Assembly (NCBI RefSeq): GCF_008364795.1
Contig: NZ_VTTM01000007.1
Coordinates: 276,973 to 340,972 of the forward strand
Source: Azospirillum oryzae
Lineage (GTDB): Bacteria; Pseudomonadota; Alphaproteobacteria; Azospirillales; Azospirillaceae
Length of the DNA stretch: 64,000 bases
Direction: 5' to 3'
The notes beneath the pieces are model-generated. The model did not search any database. It saw nothing but the letters and a program-made list of their open reading frames with translations, and was not told the DNA's origin. Both the position numbers and the translations under genes were made by a program. Below, piece by piece: positions 1 to 11,292 of this stretch. Position 1 is the first letter of the stretch, and each line of letters starts with the position of its first letter.

Positions 1-2
1 GG

Positions 3-446
3 CGCGATGAATTGCCGGAGGAGCTGGTCGCCCAGGGCGCGGTCGCCTGGGAGAAGGCCGCCGACCTGCGGCTCTGCCTGCTGACCCCCGACATGCAGAA
101 CCGCCGAATCGCCGACACCGCCTTCCGCATGACCGGGCGGACGGTGCAGGCGGCGATGGAGACCAACTCCATCGTTACCCTCTACACCATCGTCCGCGCC
201 GGCACCTGCGCCAGCATCGTCCCCGGCCAGCTGCTGACCTTCGTTCCGCCGCATCCGGACATCGTCGCCCTGCCGCTGGTCGACCCGGAGCTGAGCCACG
301 TCGTCGGCCTCGCCTACGCCGACCGCGACCCGCCGCCGCCGCTGGCCAGGGCACTGGCGGTGGCGGCATCCGATGCCGACATCGCCCAGCGGGTGGCGAT
401 CAGCATCGCCGAGGCGATGATTCCCTGGCGGGTGGCGATCCGCTGA
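3..446 (+). CDS. LysR-type regulator, C-terminal part (5' end outside window)
   Basis: The frame is open from the first bases, so the start lies upstream of the window; the in-frame TTG at 12 is not the real start. The 147 visible residues resemble the effector-binding (periplasmic-binding-like) domain of LysR regulators, with the usual pattern of a short-lived specificity loop, a 'TIVRAGTCASIVPGQL' helix and a final surface helix. The DNA-binding helix-turn-helix is not visible. It lies directly upstream of, and in the same direction as, the formate dehydrogenase operon, so it probably encodes the regulator of that operon (the FdsR role known in other proteobacteria). The family call is fairly sure; the target is inferred from position. 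Confidence 0.7.
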   Translation, partial: RDELPEELVAQGAVAWEKAADLRLCLLTPDMQNRRIADTAFRMTGRTVQAAMETNSIVTLYTIVRAGTCASIVPGQLLTFVPPHPDIVALPLVDPELSHVVGLAYADRDPPPPLARALAVAASDADIAQRVAISIAEAMIPWRVAIR

Positions 447-457
447 CGGGCCGTTCT

Positions 458-495
458 TGATAGCAAAAAGCTATCAGCCCATCGGAAAATACAAT
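458..495 (+). promoter_or_regulatory. Inverted repeat and possible -10 upstream of fdsG
   Basis: A perfect 7-bp inverted repeat (TGATAGC, five A, GCTATCA) occupies 458-476. A good -10 match, TACAAT, lies at 490-495, with no convincing -35 hexamer 17 bp upstream of it. A dyad just upstream of a promoter with a weak -35 is the usual layout of a LysR-activated promoter, so this may be the operator of the regulator encoded immediately upstream. It could instead act as a weak terminator for that regulator gene; there is no T tract after it. Confidence 0.45.
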
Positions 496-628
496 TTGCT
501 GGCATACCGTATCCTCCGCCACTCTGACGGTGCCGGGCGCTGAGAGACGCCTGGAAAAAGCCAACAGAGCCAAGCCAGAACGACGCCGACCTCAAGAGCG
601 GCGCGGACGATCGCAAGGAGGGACACCC

Positions 629-1167
629 GTGAACGCTTGCCATCCGTGGAGCGCTGAGCGCGCCATGACGATTGTCGAAGACAATCGGCATCTGCGCGGC
701 GCCCTGCTGCCGATCCTTCACGCCCTGCAGGAAGAGTTCGGCTATATCGACGAACAGGCCATCCCCCTTCTGGCGACGGAGCTGAACCTCTCGCGCGCCG
801 ACGTGCATGGCGTCGTCTCCTTCTATCACGAATTCCGCCGCGAAAAGCCCGGCCGCCACATCATCAAGGTCTGCCGGGCCGAGGCCTGCCAGTCGATGGG
901 CGCCAACGCGCTGGTCGACCACATCAAGAAGCGCCTGCAGGTCGATTTCCACGGCACCACCGCCGACGGCGCCTTCACGCTGGAACCGGTCTTCTGCCTC
1001 GGCAATTGCGCCCTCTCCCCCGCCGTCATGATCGACGAGAACCTGCACGGCCGGGTCTCGCCGGACCGCTTCGACGAGCTGGCGGCCGAGACGCGGGCCA
1101 ACCCGACCGCCCACAACCAGATTCCCCGCGCCCTCAGCCACAAGGACAGCCATAAGGGTCACGCGCA

Positions 1168-1171
<4 letters not shown>
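629..1171 (+). CDS. fdsG: Formate dehydrogenase gamma subunit (NuoE-like, 2Fe-2S)
   Basis: 180 residues. The protein has the thioredoxin-like ferredoxin fold of NuoE: two cysteine pairs, CRAEAC and CLGNC, bind one 2Fe-2S cluster. In FdsABG enzymes this subunit passes electrons between the alpha subunit and the FMN/NADH site of FdsB in the cytoplasm. The GTG at 629 is chosen because a strong ribosome binding site (AAGGAGGG, 615-622) sits 6 bases before it; the frame stays open upstream to 530, but with an arginine-rich non-conserved sequence. The stop overlaps the fdsB start (ATGA), indicating translational coupling. It is the first gene of the fds operon. Confidence 0.93.
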
Positions 1172-2748
<1,577 letters not shown>

Positions 2749-2772
2749 CGAGCGACCCCAGGAGCACCCGAG

Positions 2773-5628
2773 ATGACCCTCATCCACGAGACCGACTACG
2801 GCACCCCGGCCCGCGTCTCCGAGACCCTGGTGACGCTGGAGATCGACGGCCGCGCCATCACGGTCCCCGAAGGCACCTCCGTGATGCGCGCCGCGATGGA
2901 CGCCGGCATCACCGTGCCGAAGCTCTGCGCCACCGACAGCCTGGAGCCCTTCGGCTCCTGCCGCCTCTGCGCGGTGGAGATCGAGGGGCGCCGCGGCACC
3001 CCGGCCTCCTGCACCACCCCCGTCGCTCCCGGCATGAAGGTCCACACCCAGACCGACAAGCTGGCGAAGCTGCGCCGCGGCGTGATGGAGCTGTACATCT
3101 CCGACCATCCGCTGGACTGCCTGACCTGCGCCGCCAACGGTGATTGCGAGTTGCAGGACATGGCCGGCGCCGTCGGCCTGCGCAACGTGCGGTACGGTTT
3201 CGACGGCGAAAACCACCGCGCCGCCGCGAAGGACGAAAGCAACCCCTACTTCACCTTCGACGCCTCCAAGTGCATCGTCTGCTCGCGCTGCGTCCGCGCC
3301 TGCCAGGAGACCCAGGGCACCTTCGCGCTGACCATCGACGGACGCGGCTTCGCGTCGTCGGTGTCGCCGGGCGCCAAGGAAAGCTTCATGGACAGCGAGT
3401 GCGTGTCCTGCGGCGCCTGCGTCCAGGCCTGCCCGACCGCGACCCTGACCGAGAAGTCGATCATCGAGCACGGCCAGCCCGAACACAGCGTCATCACCAC
3501 CTGTGCCTATTGCGGTGTCGGCTGCTCCTTCAAGGCCGAGCTGCAGGGCACCACGGTGGTCCGCATGACGCCCTGGAAGAACGGCGGCGCCAACGAGGGC
3601 CACTCCTGCGTCAAGGGCCGCTTCGCCTGGGGCTACGCCACCCACAAGGACCGCATCATGAAGCCCATGGTGCGCGAGCGGATCACCGACCCGTGGCGTG
3701 AAGTGTCGTGGGAAGAGGCGGTGGCCTACGCCGCCGAGCGGCTGAAGGCGGTGCAGGCCAAGCATGGCCGGGGCTCCATCGGCGGCATCACCTCGTCGCG
3801 CTGCACCAACGAGGAGGTCTATGTCGTCCAGAAGATGATCCGGGCCGCCTTCGGCACCAACAACATCGATACCTGCGCCCGCGTCTGCCATTCGCCGACC
3901 GGCTACGGCCTGTCGCAGACCTTCGGCACCTCGGCCGGCACCCAGGATTTCAAGAGCGTCGACAAGTCCGACGTCATCCTGGTCATCGGCGCCAACCCTA
4001 CCGACGGCCATCCGGTGTTCGGTTCGCGCATGAAGAAGCGGCTGCGCGCCGGGGCCAAGCTGATCGTCATCGATCCGCGCCGCATCGATCTGGTGCGCAG
4101 CCCGCACGTCCAGGCCGAGTACCATCTGCAGCTCCAGCCCGGCACCAACGTCGCCGTGGTGAATGCCATCGCCCACACCATCGTCACCGAGGGGCTGGTG
4201 AACCGCGCCTTCGTCGAGGAGCGCTGCGATCCCAAGGAGTTCGCGAAGTGGGAGGCGTTCATCGCTGAGCACCGCAACTCGCCGGAATATCTGGAATCGC
4301 GCACCGGCGTTCCGGCCGATCAGGTCCGCGCCGCCGCCCGCCTCTACGCCACCGGCGGCAACGCCGCGATCTACTACGGCCTGGGCGTGACCGAGCACAG
4401 CCAGGGCTCCAGCACGGTGATGGCAATCGCCAACCTCGCGATGGCGACCGGCAACATCGGCCGCGAGGGCGTCGGCGTGAACCCGCTGCGCGGCCAGAAC
4501 AACGTGCAGGGCTCCTGCGACATGGGCTCCTTCCCGCACGAGCTGCCGGGCTACCGCCACGTCTCGGACGACGCCGTCCGCCAGGAGTTCGAGGCGGCCT
4601 GGGGCGTCACGCTGGATCCGGAGCCCGGCCTGCGCATTCCCAACATGTTCGACAGCGCGCATGACGGCAGCTTCCGCGGCCTGTTCGTGCAGGGCGAGGA
4701 CATCGTCCAGTCCGATCCCAACACCACCCACGTCACCTCGGCACTGGAAGCCCTGGACATCGTCATCGTCCAGGACCTGTTCCTGAACGAGACGGCGGCC
4801 TTCGCCCACGTCTTCTTCCCCGGCACCTCCTTCCTGGAGAAGGACGGCACCTTCACCAACGCCGAGCGCCGCATCAACCGCGTCCGCAAGGCGATGCCGT
4901 CCAAGGTCGGCAAGGACGAGCATTGGGTCGCCTGCGCGCTGGCGACGGCGATGGGCTACCCGATGCATTACGAGACCACGTCGGAGATCATGGACGAGAT
5001 CGCCCGGCTGACCCCGACCTTCCGCGGCGTCAGCTTCGAGAAGCTCGACCGCGTCGGCAGCGTCCAGTGGCCCTGCACCGGCTTCGAGGACGACGACACC
5101 GGCATGGCGATCATGCACGAGGAGAGTTTCGCCCGCGGTCTCGGCCGCTTCGTGATCACCGAATATGTGCCGACCGACGAGCGGACGACGCGGATGTATC
5201 CGCTGGTGCTGACCACCGGCCGCATCCTCGCCCACTACAATGTCGGCGCCCAGACCCGCCGCACCGCCAATGTGGCCTGGCATCCGGAGGACGTGCTGGA
5301 GATCAACGCGGTGGATGCCGAGATCCGCGGCGTCAAGGACGGCGACATGGTGTCGCTCGCCAGCCGCATGGGGGCCACGACGCTGCGCGCCGTCATCTCC
5401 GACCGCATGCCGGCCGGCGTCGTCTACACCACCTTCCACCACCCGGTGACCGGGGCCAACGTCATCACCACCGAGAATTCGGACTGGGCGACCAACTGCC
5501 CCGAATACAAGGTGACGGCGGTGCAGGTCGCCCGCAGCAACCAGCCGTCGGACTGGCAGGTCGACTACGCGAAGAACGACGTCGAGCGCAAGCGCATCGC
5601 CGCCGCCAACGTCATCGCCGCCGAGTAA
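2773..5628 (+). CDS. fdsA: Formate dehydrogenase alpha subunit (bis-MGD, Cys type)
   Basis: 951 residues. It catalyses formate + NAD+ -> CO2 + NADH at a molybdenum bis-MGD centre. Domains in order: 2Fe-2S ferredoxin (C52 onward), a His/Cys cluster-binding segment near 115-130, two ferredoxin-type 4Fe-4S motifs (CIVCSRC and CVSCGAC), then the molybdopterin oxidoreductase core. This core opens with the cluster motif C244, C247, C251 and contains NIDTCARVCHSP, where C372 is the expected Mo ligand followed by the conserved His. The ligand is cysteine, so no selenocysteine machinery is required. A ribosome binding site (AGGAG) precedes the ATG. The C-terminal part (about 830-940) is the molybdopterin dinucleotide-binding domain. 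Confidence 0.96.
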   Translation: MTLIHETDYGTPARVSETLVTLEIDGRAITVPEGTSVMRAAMDAGITVPKLCATDSLEPFGSCRLCAVEIEGRRGTPASCTTPVAPGMKVHTQTDKLAKLRRGVMELYISDHPLDCLTCAANGDCELQDMAGAVGLRNVRYGFDGENHRAAAKDESNPYFTFDASKCIVCSRCVRACQETQGTFALTIDGRGFASSVSPGAKESFMDSECVSCGACVQACPTATLTEKSIIEHGQPEHSVITTCAYCGVGCSFKAELQGTTVVRMTPWKNGGANEGHSCVKGRFAWGYATHKDRIMKPMVRERITDPWREVSWEEAVAYAAERLKAVQAKHGRGSIGGITSSRCTNEEVYVVQKMIRAAFGTNNIDTCARVCHSPTGYGLSQTFGTSAGTQDFKSVDKSDVILVIGANPTDGHPVFGSRMKKRLRAGAKLIVIDPRRIDLVRSPHVQAEYHLQLQPGTNVAVVNAIAHTIVTEGLVNRAFVEERCDPKEFAKWEAFIAEHRNSPEYLESRTGVPADQVRAAARLYATGGNAAIYYGLGVTEHSQGSSTVMAIANLAMATGNIGREGVGVNPLRGQNNVQGSCDMGSFPHELPGYRHVSDDAVRQEFEAAWGVTLDPEPGLRIPNMFDSAHDGSFRGLFVQGEDIVQSDPNTTHVTSALEALDIVIVQDLFLNETAAFAHVFFPGTSFLEKDGTFTNAERRINRVRKAMPSKVGKDEHWVACALATAMGYPMHYETTSEIMDEIARLTPTFRGVSFEKLDRVGSVQWPCTGFEDDDTGMAIMHEESFARGLGRFVITEYVPTDERTTRMYPLVLTTGRILAHYNVGAQTRRTANVAWHPEDVLEINAVDAEIRGVKDGDMVSLASRMGATTLRAVISDRMPAGVVYTTFHHPVTGANVITTENSDWATNCPEYKVTAVQVARSNQPSDWQVDYAKNDVERKRIAAANVIAAE

Positions 5629-5645
5629 CGCGCCGCCGAGTAACG
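5616..5645 (+). repeat. Perfect 15-bp tandem duplication at the fdsA stop codon
   Basis: The 15 bases at 5616-5630 (last codons and stop of fdsA) are repeated exactly at 5631-5645. The first copy ends the gene; the second leaves an extra stop in the fdsA-fdhD spacer. It is probably a recent slippage or duplication without effect on the protein. Confidence 0.9.
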
Positions 5646-5663
5646 GCCTGAGGAGTGGGAAGC

Positions 5664-6491
5664 ATGACCGCGATGCCTTCTGGTTCCATCCGTCCCGACG
5701 ACAGCCTCATGTGCTCCATCGCCGTCACCGGCACCGGCTTTGCCGCCGGTGTCGGGATGGAGGAGGGGGCGGACGTCGAATGGCAGGTGCCGGAGGAAAC
5801 CGCGGTCGCTTTCGAATACAACGGCCGGTCCCACGCCGTGATGATGGCGACCCCTGCCGATCTGGAAAACTTCGCGCTGGGCTTCAGCCTTGCCGAGGAG
5901 ATCGTCGGGACCGCCGCCGATATCGAGAAAATCGCCGTGCGGGAAACGCCGCTGGGCTTCGTCCTCAACCTGACGGTCGACCCGTTGCGTCTCCTGCGCG
6001 GAAGCCTGCGCAGCCGCTCCATGGAGGGGCGGAGCGGCTGTGGCCTGTGCGGCGTGGACAGTCTTGTCCACGCCGTTCGGGAGCCCCGCAAGATCGAAAC
6101 CTCGCTGGAGGTGGAGCCGGCCGCCGTGGCCGCCGCCTTCCGTGCCCTGCCGGACCACCAGCCGATGAACCGGGCCAACCGTTCGGTCCATGCCGCCGCG
6201 TGGTGCGCGCCCGACGGCAGCATCCGGCTGGCCCGCGAGGATGTCGGCCGCCACAACGCGCTCGACAAGCTGATCGGCGCCATCGCCGCTTCGGGTGCCG
6301 ATCCGGCCGGCGGCTTTGTGGTGATGACCAGCCGCTGCAGCTTCGAACTGGTGCAGAAGACCGCCGCGGTGGGCATCCCGCTGCTGGCGACCATCTCGGC
6401 GCCGACGGCGCTGGCGCTGGAACTGGCGCGCAACGCCAACCTGACCCTGGGTGCGCTGTCGCGCCGCGACACCGTCATCCTGTTCCGCTGA
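5664..6491 (+). CDS. fdhD: Formate dehydrogenase accessory sulfurtransferase
   Basis: 275 residues, FdhD family (called FdsC in fds operons). These proteins carry sulfur from a cysteine desulfurase to the Mo-bis-MGD cofactor, or bind that cofactor, before insertion into the alpha subunit; without it the enzyme is inactive. The functional CxxC motif is present at C126-C129 (SGCGLCGVDS). The ATG at 5664 has AGGAG eight bases before it, so the GTG at 5655 is not preferred. It lies 35 bp after fdsA and before fdsD, fitting a single maturation and enzyme operon. Confidence 0.93.
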   Translation: MTAMPSGSIRPDDSLMCSIAVTGTGFAAGVGMEEGADVEWQVPEETAVAFEYNGRSHAVMMATPADLENFALGFSLAEEIVGTAADIEKIAVRETPLGFVLNLTVDPLRLLRGSLRSRSMEGRSGCGLCGVDSLVHAVREPRKIETSLEVEPAAVAAAFRALPDHQPMNRANRSVHAAAWCAPDGSIRLAREDVGRHNALDKLIGAIAASGADPAGGFVVMTSRCSFELVQKTAAVGIPLLATISAPTALALELARNANLTLGALSRRDTVILFR

Positions 6492-6522
6492 ACCCAACAT
6501 CGTTTCGCCAATGGAGACACCG

Positions 6523-6750
6523 ATGAGCCACACGAACCATGCCAAGGATCTGGTCCGGATGGCGAACCAGATCGCCGTCCACTTCGCCACCTATCCGCGT
6601 GAGGAGGCGGTGACCGAGACGGCGACCCACATCCGCAAATTCTGGGATCCGCGCATGCGCGCCGGCCTGTTCGCCCATGTCCAGTCCGGCGGCGAAACCG
6701 ACCTGCACGAAATCGCGCGCGGCGCGGTGGGAATGCTGCAGGCACGCTGA
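6523..6750 (+). CDS. fdsD: Formate dehydrogenase delta subunit
   Basis: 75 residues. FdsD is a small conserved protein at the end of fds operons. It associates with the FdsABG complex and is needed for activity in characterised systems, though it binds no cofactor. The sequence shows the conserved N-terminal helix (VRMANQIAVHFATYP) and the RKFWDPRMR motif typical of the family. The start at 6523 is chosen because the conserved region begins right there; a GGAG at 6513-6516 is a weak ribosome binding site. It is the last gene of the operon and converges on a minus-strand methyltransferase gene 26 bp away. Confidence 0.9.
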   Translation: MSHTNHAKDLVRMANQIAVHFATYPREEAVTETATHIRKFWDPRMRAGLFAHVQSGGETDLHEIARGAVGMLQAR

Positions 6751-6776
6751 GGCGAAGCGGTCGCGACCGGGTTCCG

Positions 6777-7538
6777 TCAGACCTTGCGGAAGGCGAACAT
6801 GACCGTTTCGTAGGGAAAGGCGATCTCGGCGCGATCCGTCAGTTCGGGCGTGCGGGCGATCAGCGCGCGGGTTGCGCGCTCGACGTCCGTCTGCCGTTCC
6901 GGAGGCAGCGCCGCAATGAAGCTGACCGAAAGCGTGCGCTTGACGATGACGTCTTCCGGGCTTCCGATATGGGCATGCCGGACATGGCGCTCGTCGATAG
7001 GCTCGAAGCCCGGTGCGGGGAAGACCCGGCGCCAGTTGCCGGTCCGATAGCGCGGGGTATCGCCCTCCCAAGGGTCTGTGATGGCGGTCAGCGCCGCCAC
7101 CCAGGGCTTGCTCTCATCCCGTACGTTCCAGATCAGCCCCAGCGCGCCGCCCGGTGCCAGGACTCTGTGAAATTCCTGCAAGGCGGCCGCTGTGGCGAAC
7201 CAGTGAAAGGCCTGCGCGCAGACCACGGCATCGACGGAACCGTCCGGCAGCGGAATGGACTCCGCGGTTCCCGCCATGACGGTGATGTCTGGAAAGGCCC
7301 GGACCAGTTGCTCGCGCATACCGGCGACCGGTTCGACGGCGGCGATCTCTCCTCCGCACTCCTTCAGCATGGCCACGAATTTGCCGGTGCCGGCGCCGAC
7401 CTCCAGGACCTTCCGTCCAGGGCCGGCGCCCAGCACGTCGCGAAGCCATTCGGCGGTCTCGGGCGGGTAGCTTGGTCGGCCTCTGACATAGGCCCCGGCA
7501 CCGGTCTCGTAACCTCTGGAAGAGTGATGAATCGGCAT
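6777..7538 (-). CDS. Class I SAM-dependent methyltransferase
   Basis: 253 residues. The Rossmann-like methyltransferase fold is recognisable from the SAM-binding motif I VLEVGAGTGKF (about 41-51) and the later acidic loop and motif (PDGSVDAVVCAQAFHWF), both typical of the Methyltransf_11 group. The substrate cannot be told from sequence; relatives act on small molecules such as ubiquinone precursors or unknown metabolites. It is convergent with the formate dehydrogenase operon and has the same direction as the VOC and transpeptidase genes, but is separated from VOC by 39 bp. Family sure, function unknown. Confidence 0.85.
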   Translation of the reverse strand: MPIHHSSRGYETGAGAYVRGRPSYPPETAEWLRDVLGAGPGRKVLEVGAGTGKFVAMLKECGGEIAAVEPVAGMREQLVRAFPDITVMAGTAESIPLPDGSVDAVVCAQAFHWFATAAALQEFHRVLAPGGALGLIWNVRDESKPWVAALTAITDPWEGDTPRYRTGNWRRVFPAPGFEPIDERHVRHAHIGSPEDVIVKRTLSVSFIAALPPERQTDVERATRALIARTPELTDRAEIAFPYETVMFAFRKV

Positions 7539-7577
7539 GGCGACCTCGATCCTTCCGGTGTGCCTCGAAGCGGACCC

Positions 7578-9459
<1,882 letters not shown>

Positions 9460-9815
9460 GGCGATGGGACCGGAACGTGAACGGAAAGGATCGAGCGTTG
9501 TATCCTTCGATGAGCCTTCCACGATCCGCAAGCGACATTTGGTGTCGGCAGCTCTGCTGTTCACACTGTTGCTCCCGTGCATCGCCCAGTCACTCGGGGG
9601 CGGCTATGGCCGTTACACGCCCTGATTACGACGGTTGGACGCCGCGGCACCGGTTTTATTCCGAACCTTCGTCCGATGTAGGACCGGAAGGGCCGGAGCG
9701 TGGCCGTATGTGTCATTTGACGTAGATACCGCCTTTCGCATGCGCGGTAACTTTTCCCTCGACGATGTGGCGAAGCCCCGGAGCAACCGGGGCGCCAAAG
9801 GAAGGGGGCAACTTC
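9460..9815. other. Divergent intergenic region between L,D-transpeptidase and urtA
   Basis: This 356-bp spacer must hold promoters for both divergent genes. No -24/-12 (sigma-54) site with the expected GG-N10-GC spacing was found by eye, although urea transporters are often nitrogen-controlled. A TTGACG at 9718-9723 is the best -35-like hexamer toward urtA, without a good -10 partner. Short frames here look like shadows. Confidence 0.5.
9775..9793 (+). promoter_or_regulatory. Hairpin in the urtA leader, next to the ribosome binding site
   Basis: GCCCCGG at 9775-9781 and CCGGGGC at 9787-9793 are perfect 7-bp arms around AGCAA. The hairpin ends 5 bases before the strong purine tract (9798-9807) that serves as the urtA ribosome binding site. 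It could stabilise the transcript or affect translation; no protein ligand is suggested. Confidence 0.5.
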
Positions 9816-11126
9816 ATGCGGACCAAGCAACTGACGTCCAGCTTCGGGATCAGCGCGCTGGCCGGTCTGGCCATGGGCGCGATGGCGTCCTTCGCGATGC
9901 CGGCCCAGGCAGCGGACGACACCATCAAGGTGGGCATCCTGCATTCCCTGTCCGGCACGATGGCGATCAGCGAGACGACGTTGAAGGACGTCATGCTGAT
10001 GCTGATCGACGAGCAGAACAAGAAGGGCGGCCTGCTGGGCAAGAAGCTGGAGCCGGTGGTGGTCGATCCGGCCTCCAACTGGCCGCTGTTCGCCGAGAAG
10101 GCGCGCGAGCTGATCAGCAAGGACAAGGTGTCGGCCGTGTTCGGCTGCTGGACCTCGGTCAGCCGCAAGTCGGTGCTGCCGGTGTTCGAGGAACTGAACA
10201 ACATCCTCTTCTACCCGGTCCAGTATGAGGGCGAGGAGTCCTCGCGCAACGTCTTCTACACCGGCGCCGCGCCGAACCAGCAGGCGATCCCGGCCGTCGA
10301 TTACCTGATGCAGAAGGAAAAGGTCCAGCGCTGGGTGCTTGCCGGCACCGACTACGTCTATCCGCGCACGACCAACAAGATCCTCGAAGCCTACCTGAAG
10401 GGCAAGGGCGTCAAGCCCGAGGACATCATGATCAACTACACGCCGTTCGGTCATTCCGACTGGCAGTCGATCGTGGCGGACATCAAGAAGTTCGGGTCGG
10501 CCGGCAAGAAGACCGCCGTCGTCTCCACCATCAACGGCGATGCCAACGTTCCCTTCTACAAGGAACTGGGCAACCAGGGCGTGAAGGCGCAGGACATTCC
10601 GGTCGTCGCCTTCTCGGTCGGCGAGGAAGAGCTGGCCGGCATCGACACCAAGCCGCTGCTGGGCCATCTGGCCGCCTGGAACTACTTCCAGTCGGTCGAG
10701 ACGCCGGCCAACAGCGACTTCATCAAGGCCTGGAAGACCTACACCAAGAACGACAAGCGCGTCACCAACGACCCGATGGAAGCCCACTATATCGGCTTCA
10801 ACATGTGGGTGAAGGCGGTCGAGGCGGCTGGCACCACCGAGCCGGACAAGGTCATCGACGCCATGGTCGGCGTGTCGGTCCCCAACCTGACCGGCGGCTA
10901 TTCGGCGATGCTGCCGAACCACCACATCACCAAGCCGGTCCTGATCGGCGAAGTGCAGGAGAACGGCCAGTTCGACGTCGTCTCCAAGACCTCGGGCCTC
11001 GTCCCGGGCGACGAGTGGTCGGACTATCTGCCGGACAGCAAGGACCTGATCGCCGACTGGCGCAAGCCGATGTCCTGCGGCAACTTCAACGTGAAGACCG
11101 GCAAGTGCGGCGGCAAGGGGTCGTGA
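9816..11126 (+). CDS. urtA: Urea ABC transporter, substrate-binding protein
   Basis: 436 residues with a Sec signal peptide (cleavage expected after FAMPAQA). The mature protein starts DDTIKVGILHSLSGTMAISE, the signature of the UrtA/FmdD branch of branched-chain-amino-acid-type binding proteins; FYPVQYEGEESS is also typical of UrtA. It binds urea (or short amides) in the periplasm and delivers it to UrtBC. The ATG at 9816 follows a strong ribosome binding site. It heads the urtABCDE operon; urease genes, which often follow, are not in this window. The order A-B-C-D-E supports urea over leucine transport. Confidence 0.93.
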   Translation: MRTKQLTSSFGISALAGLAMGAMASFAMPAQAADDTIKVGILHSLSGTMAISETTLKDVMLMLIDEQNKKGGLLGKKLEPVVVDPASNWPLFAEKARELISKDKVSAVFGCWTSVSRKSVLPVFEELNNILFYPVQYEGEESSRNVFYTGAAPNQQAIPAVDYLMQKEKVQRWVLAGTDYVYPRTTNKILEAYLKGKGVKPEDIMINYTPFGHSDWQSIVADIKKFGSAGKKTAVVSTINGDANVPFYKELGNQGVKAQDIPVVAFSVGEEELAGIDTKPLLGHLAAWNYFQSVETPANSDFIKAWKTYTKNDKRVTNDPMEAHYIGFNMWVKAVEAAGTTEPDKVIDAMVGVSVPNLTGGYSAMLPNHHITKPVLIGEVQENGQFDVVSKTSGLVPGDEWSDYLPDSKDLIADWRKPMSCGNFNVKTGKCGGKGS

Positions 11127-11162
11127 GGGCTGGTGTCCGTCCTCTGATTTGAGTGGTCGCGA

Positions 11163-11255
11163 CGCTTGCCCCCACCCTAACCCTCCCCCGCTGGGCGGGG
11201 GAGGGGATCTCTCCCTCCCTTGCGAAGCGGGGGAGGGCCGGGGTGGGGGCAAGCG
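11163..11255. repeat. Intergenic palindromic repeat between urtA and urtB
   Basis: The outer arms CGCTTGCCCCCACCC (11163-11177) and its exact complement (11241-11255) enclose a second perfect palindrome (CCCTCCCCCGC, TGG, GCGGGGGAGGG at 11181-11205). Composite palindromes of this kind are dispersed in many GC-rich proteobacterial genomes, usually between genes. In RNA it would fold into a long stem, which may protect the urtA message and lower expression of the downstream genes. Confidence 0.8.
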
Positions 11256-11292
11256 TTTCGCGCTGTTAGCCCCCCGCACCGAAGGACCCGCG

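Noticed and set aside
9460..9815. A sigma-54 promoter for the urt operon
   Set aside because: Expected from nitrogen control, but no GG-N10-GC site with flanking match was found by eye.
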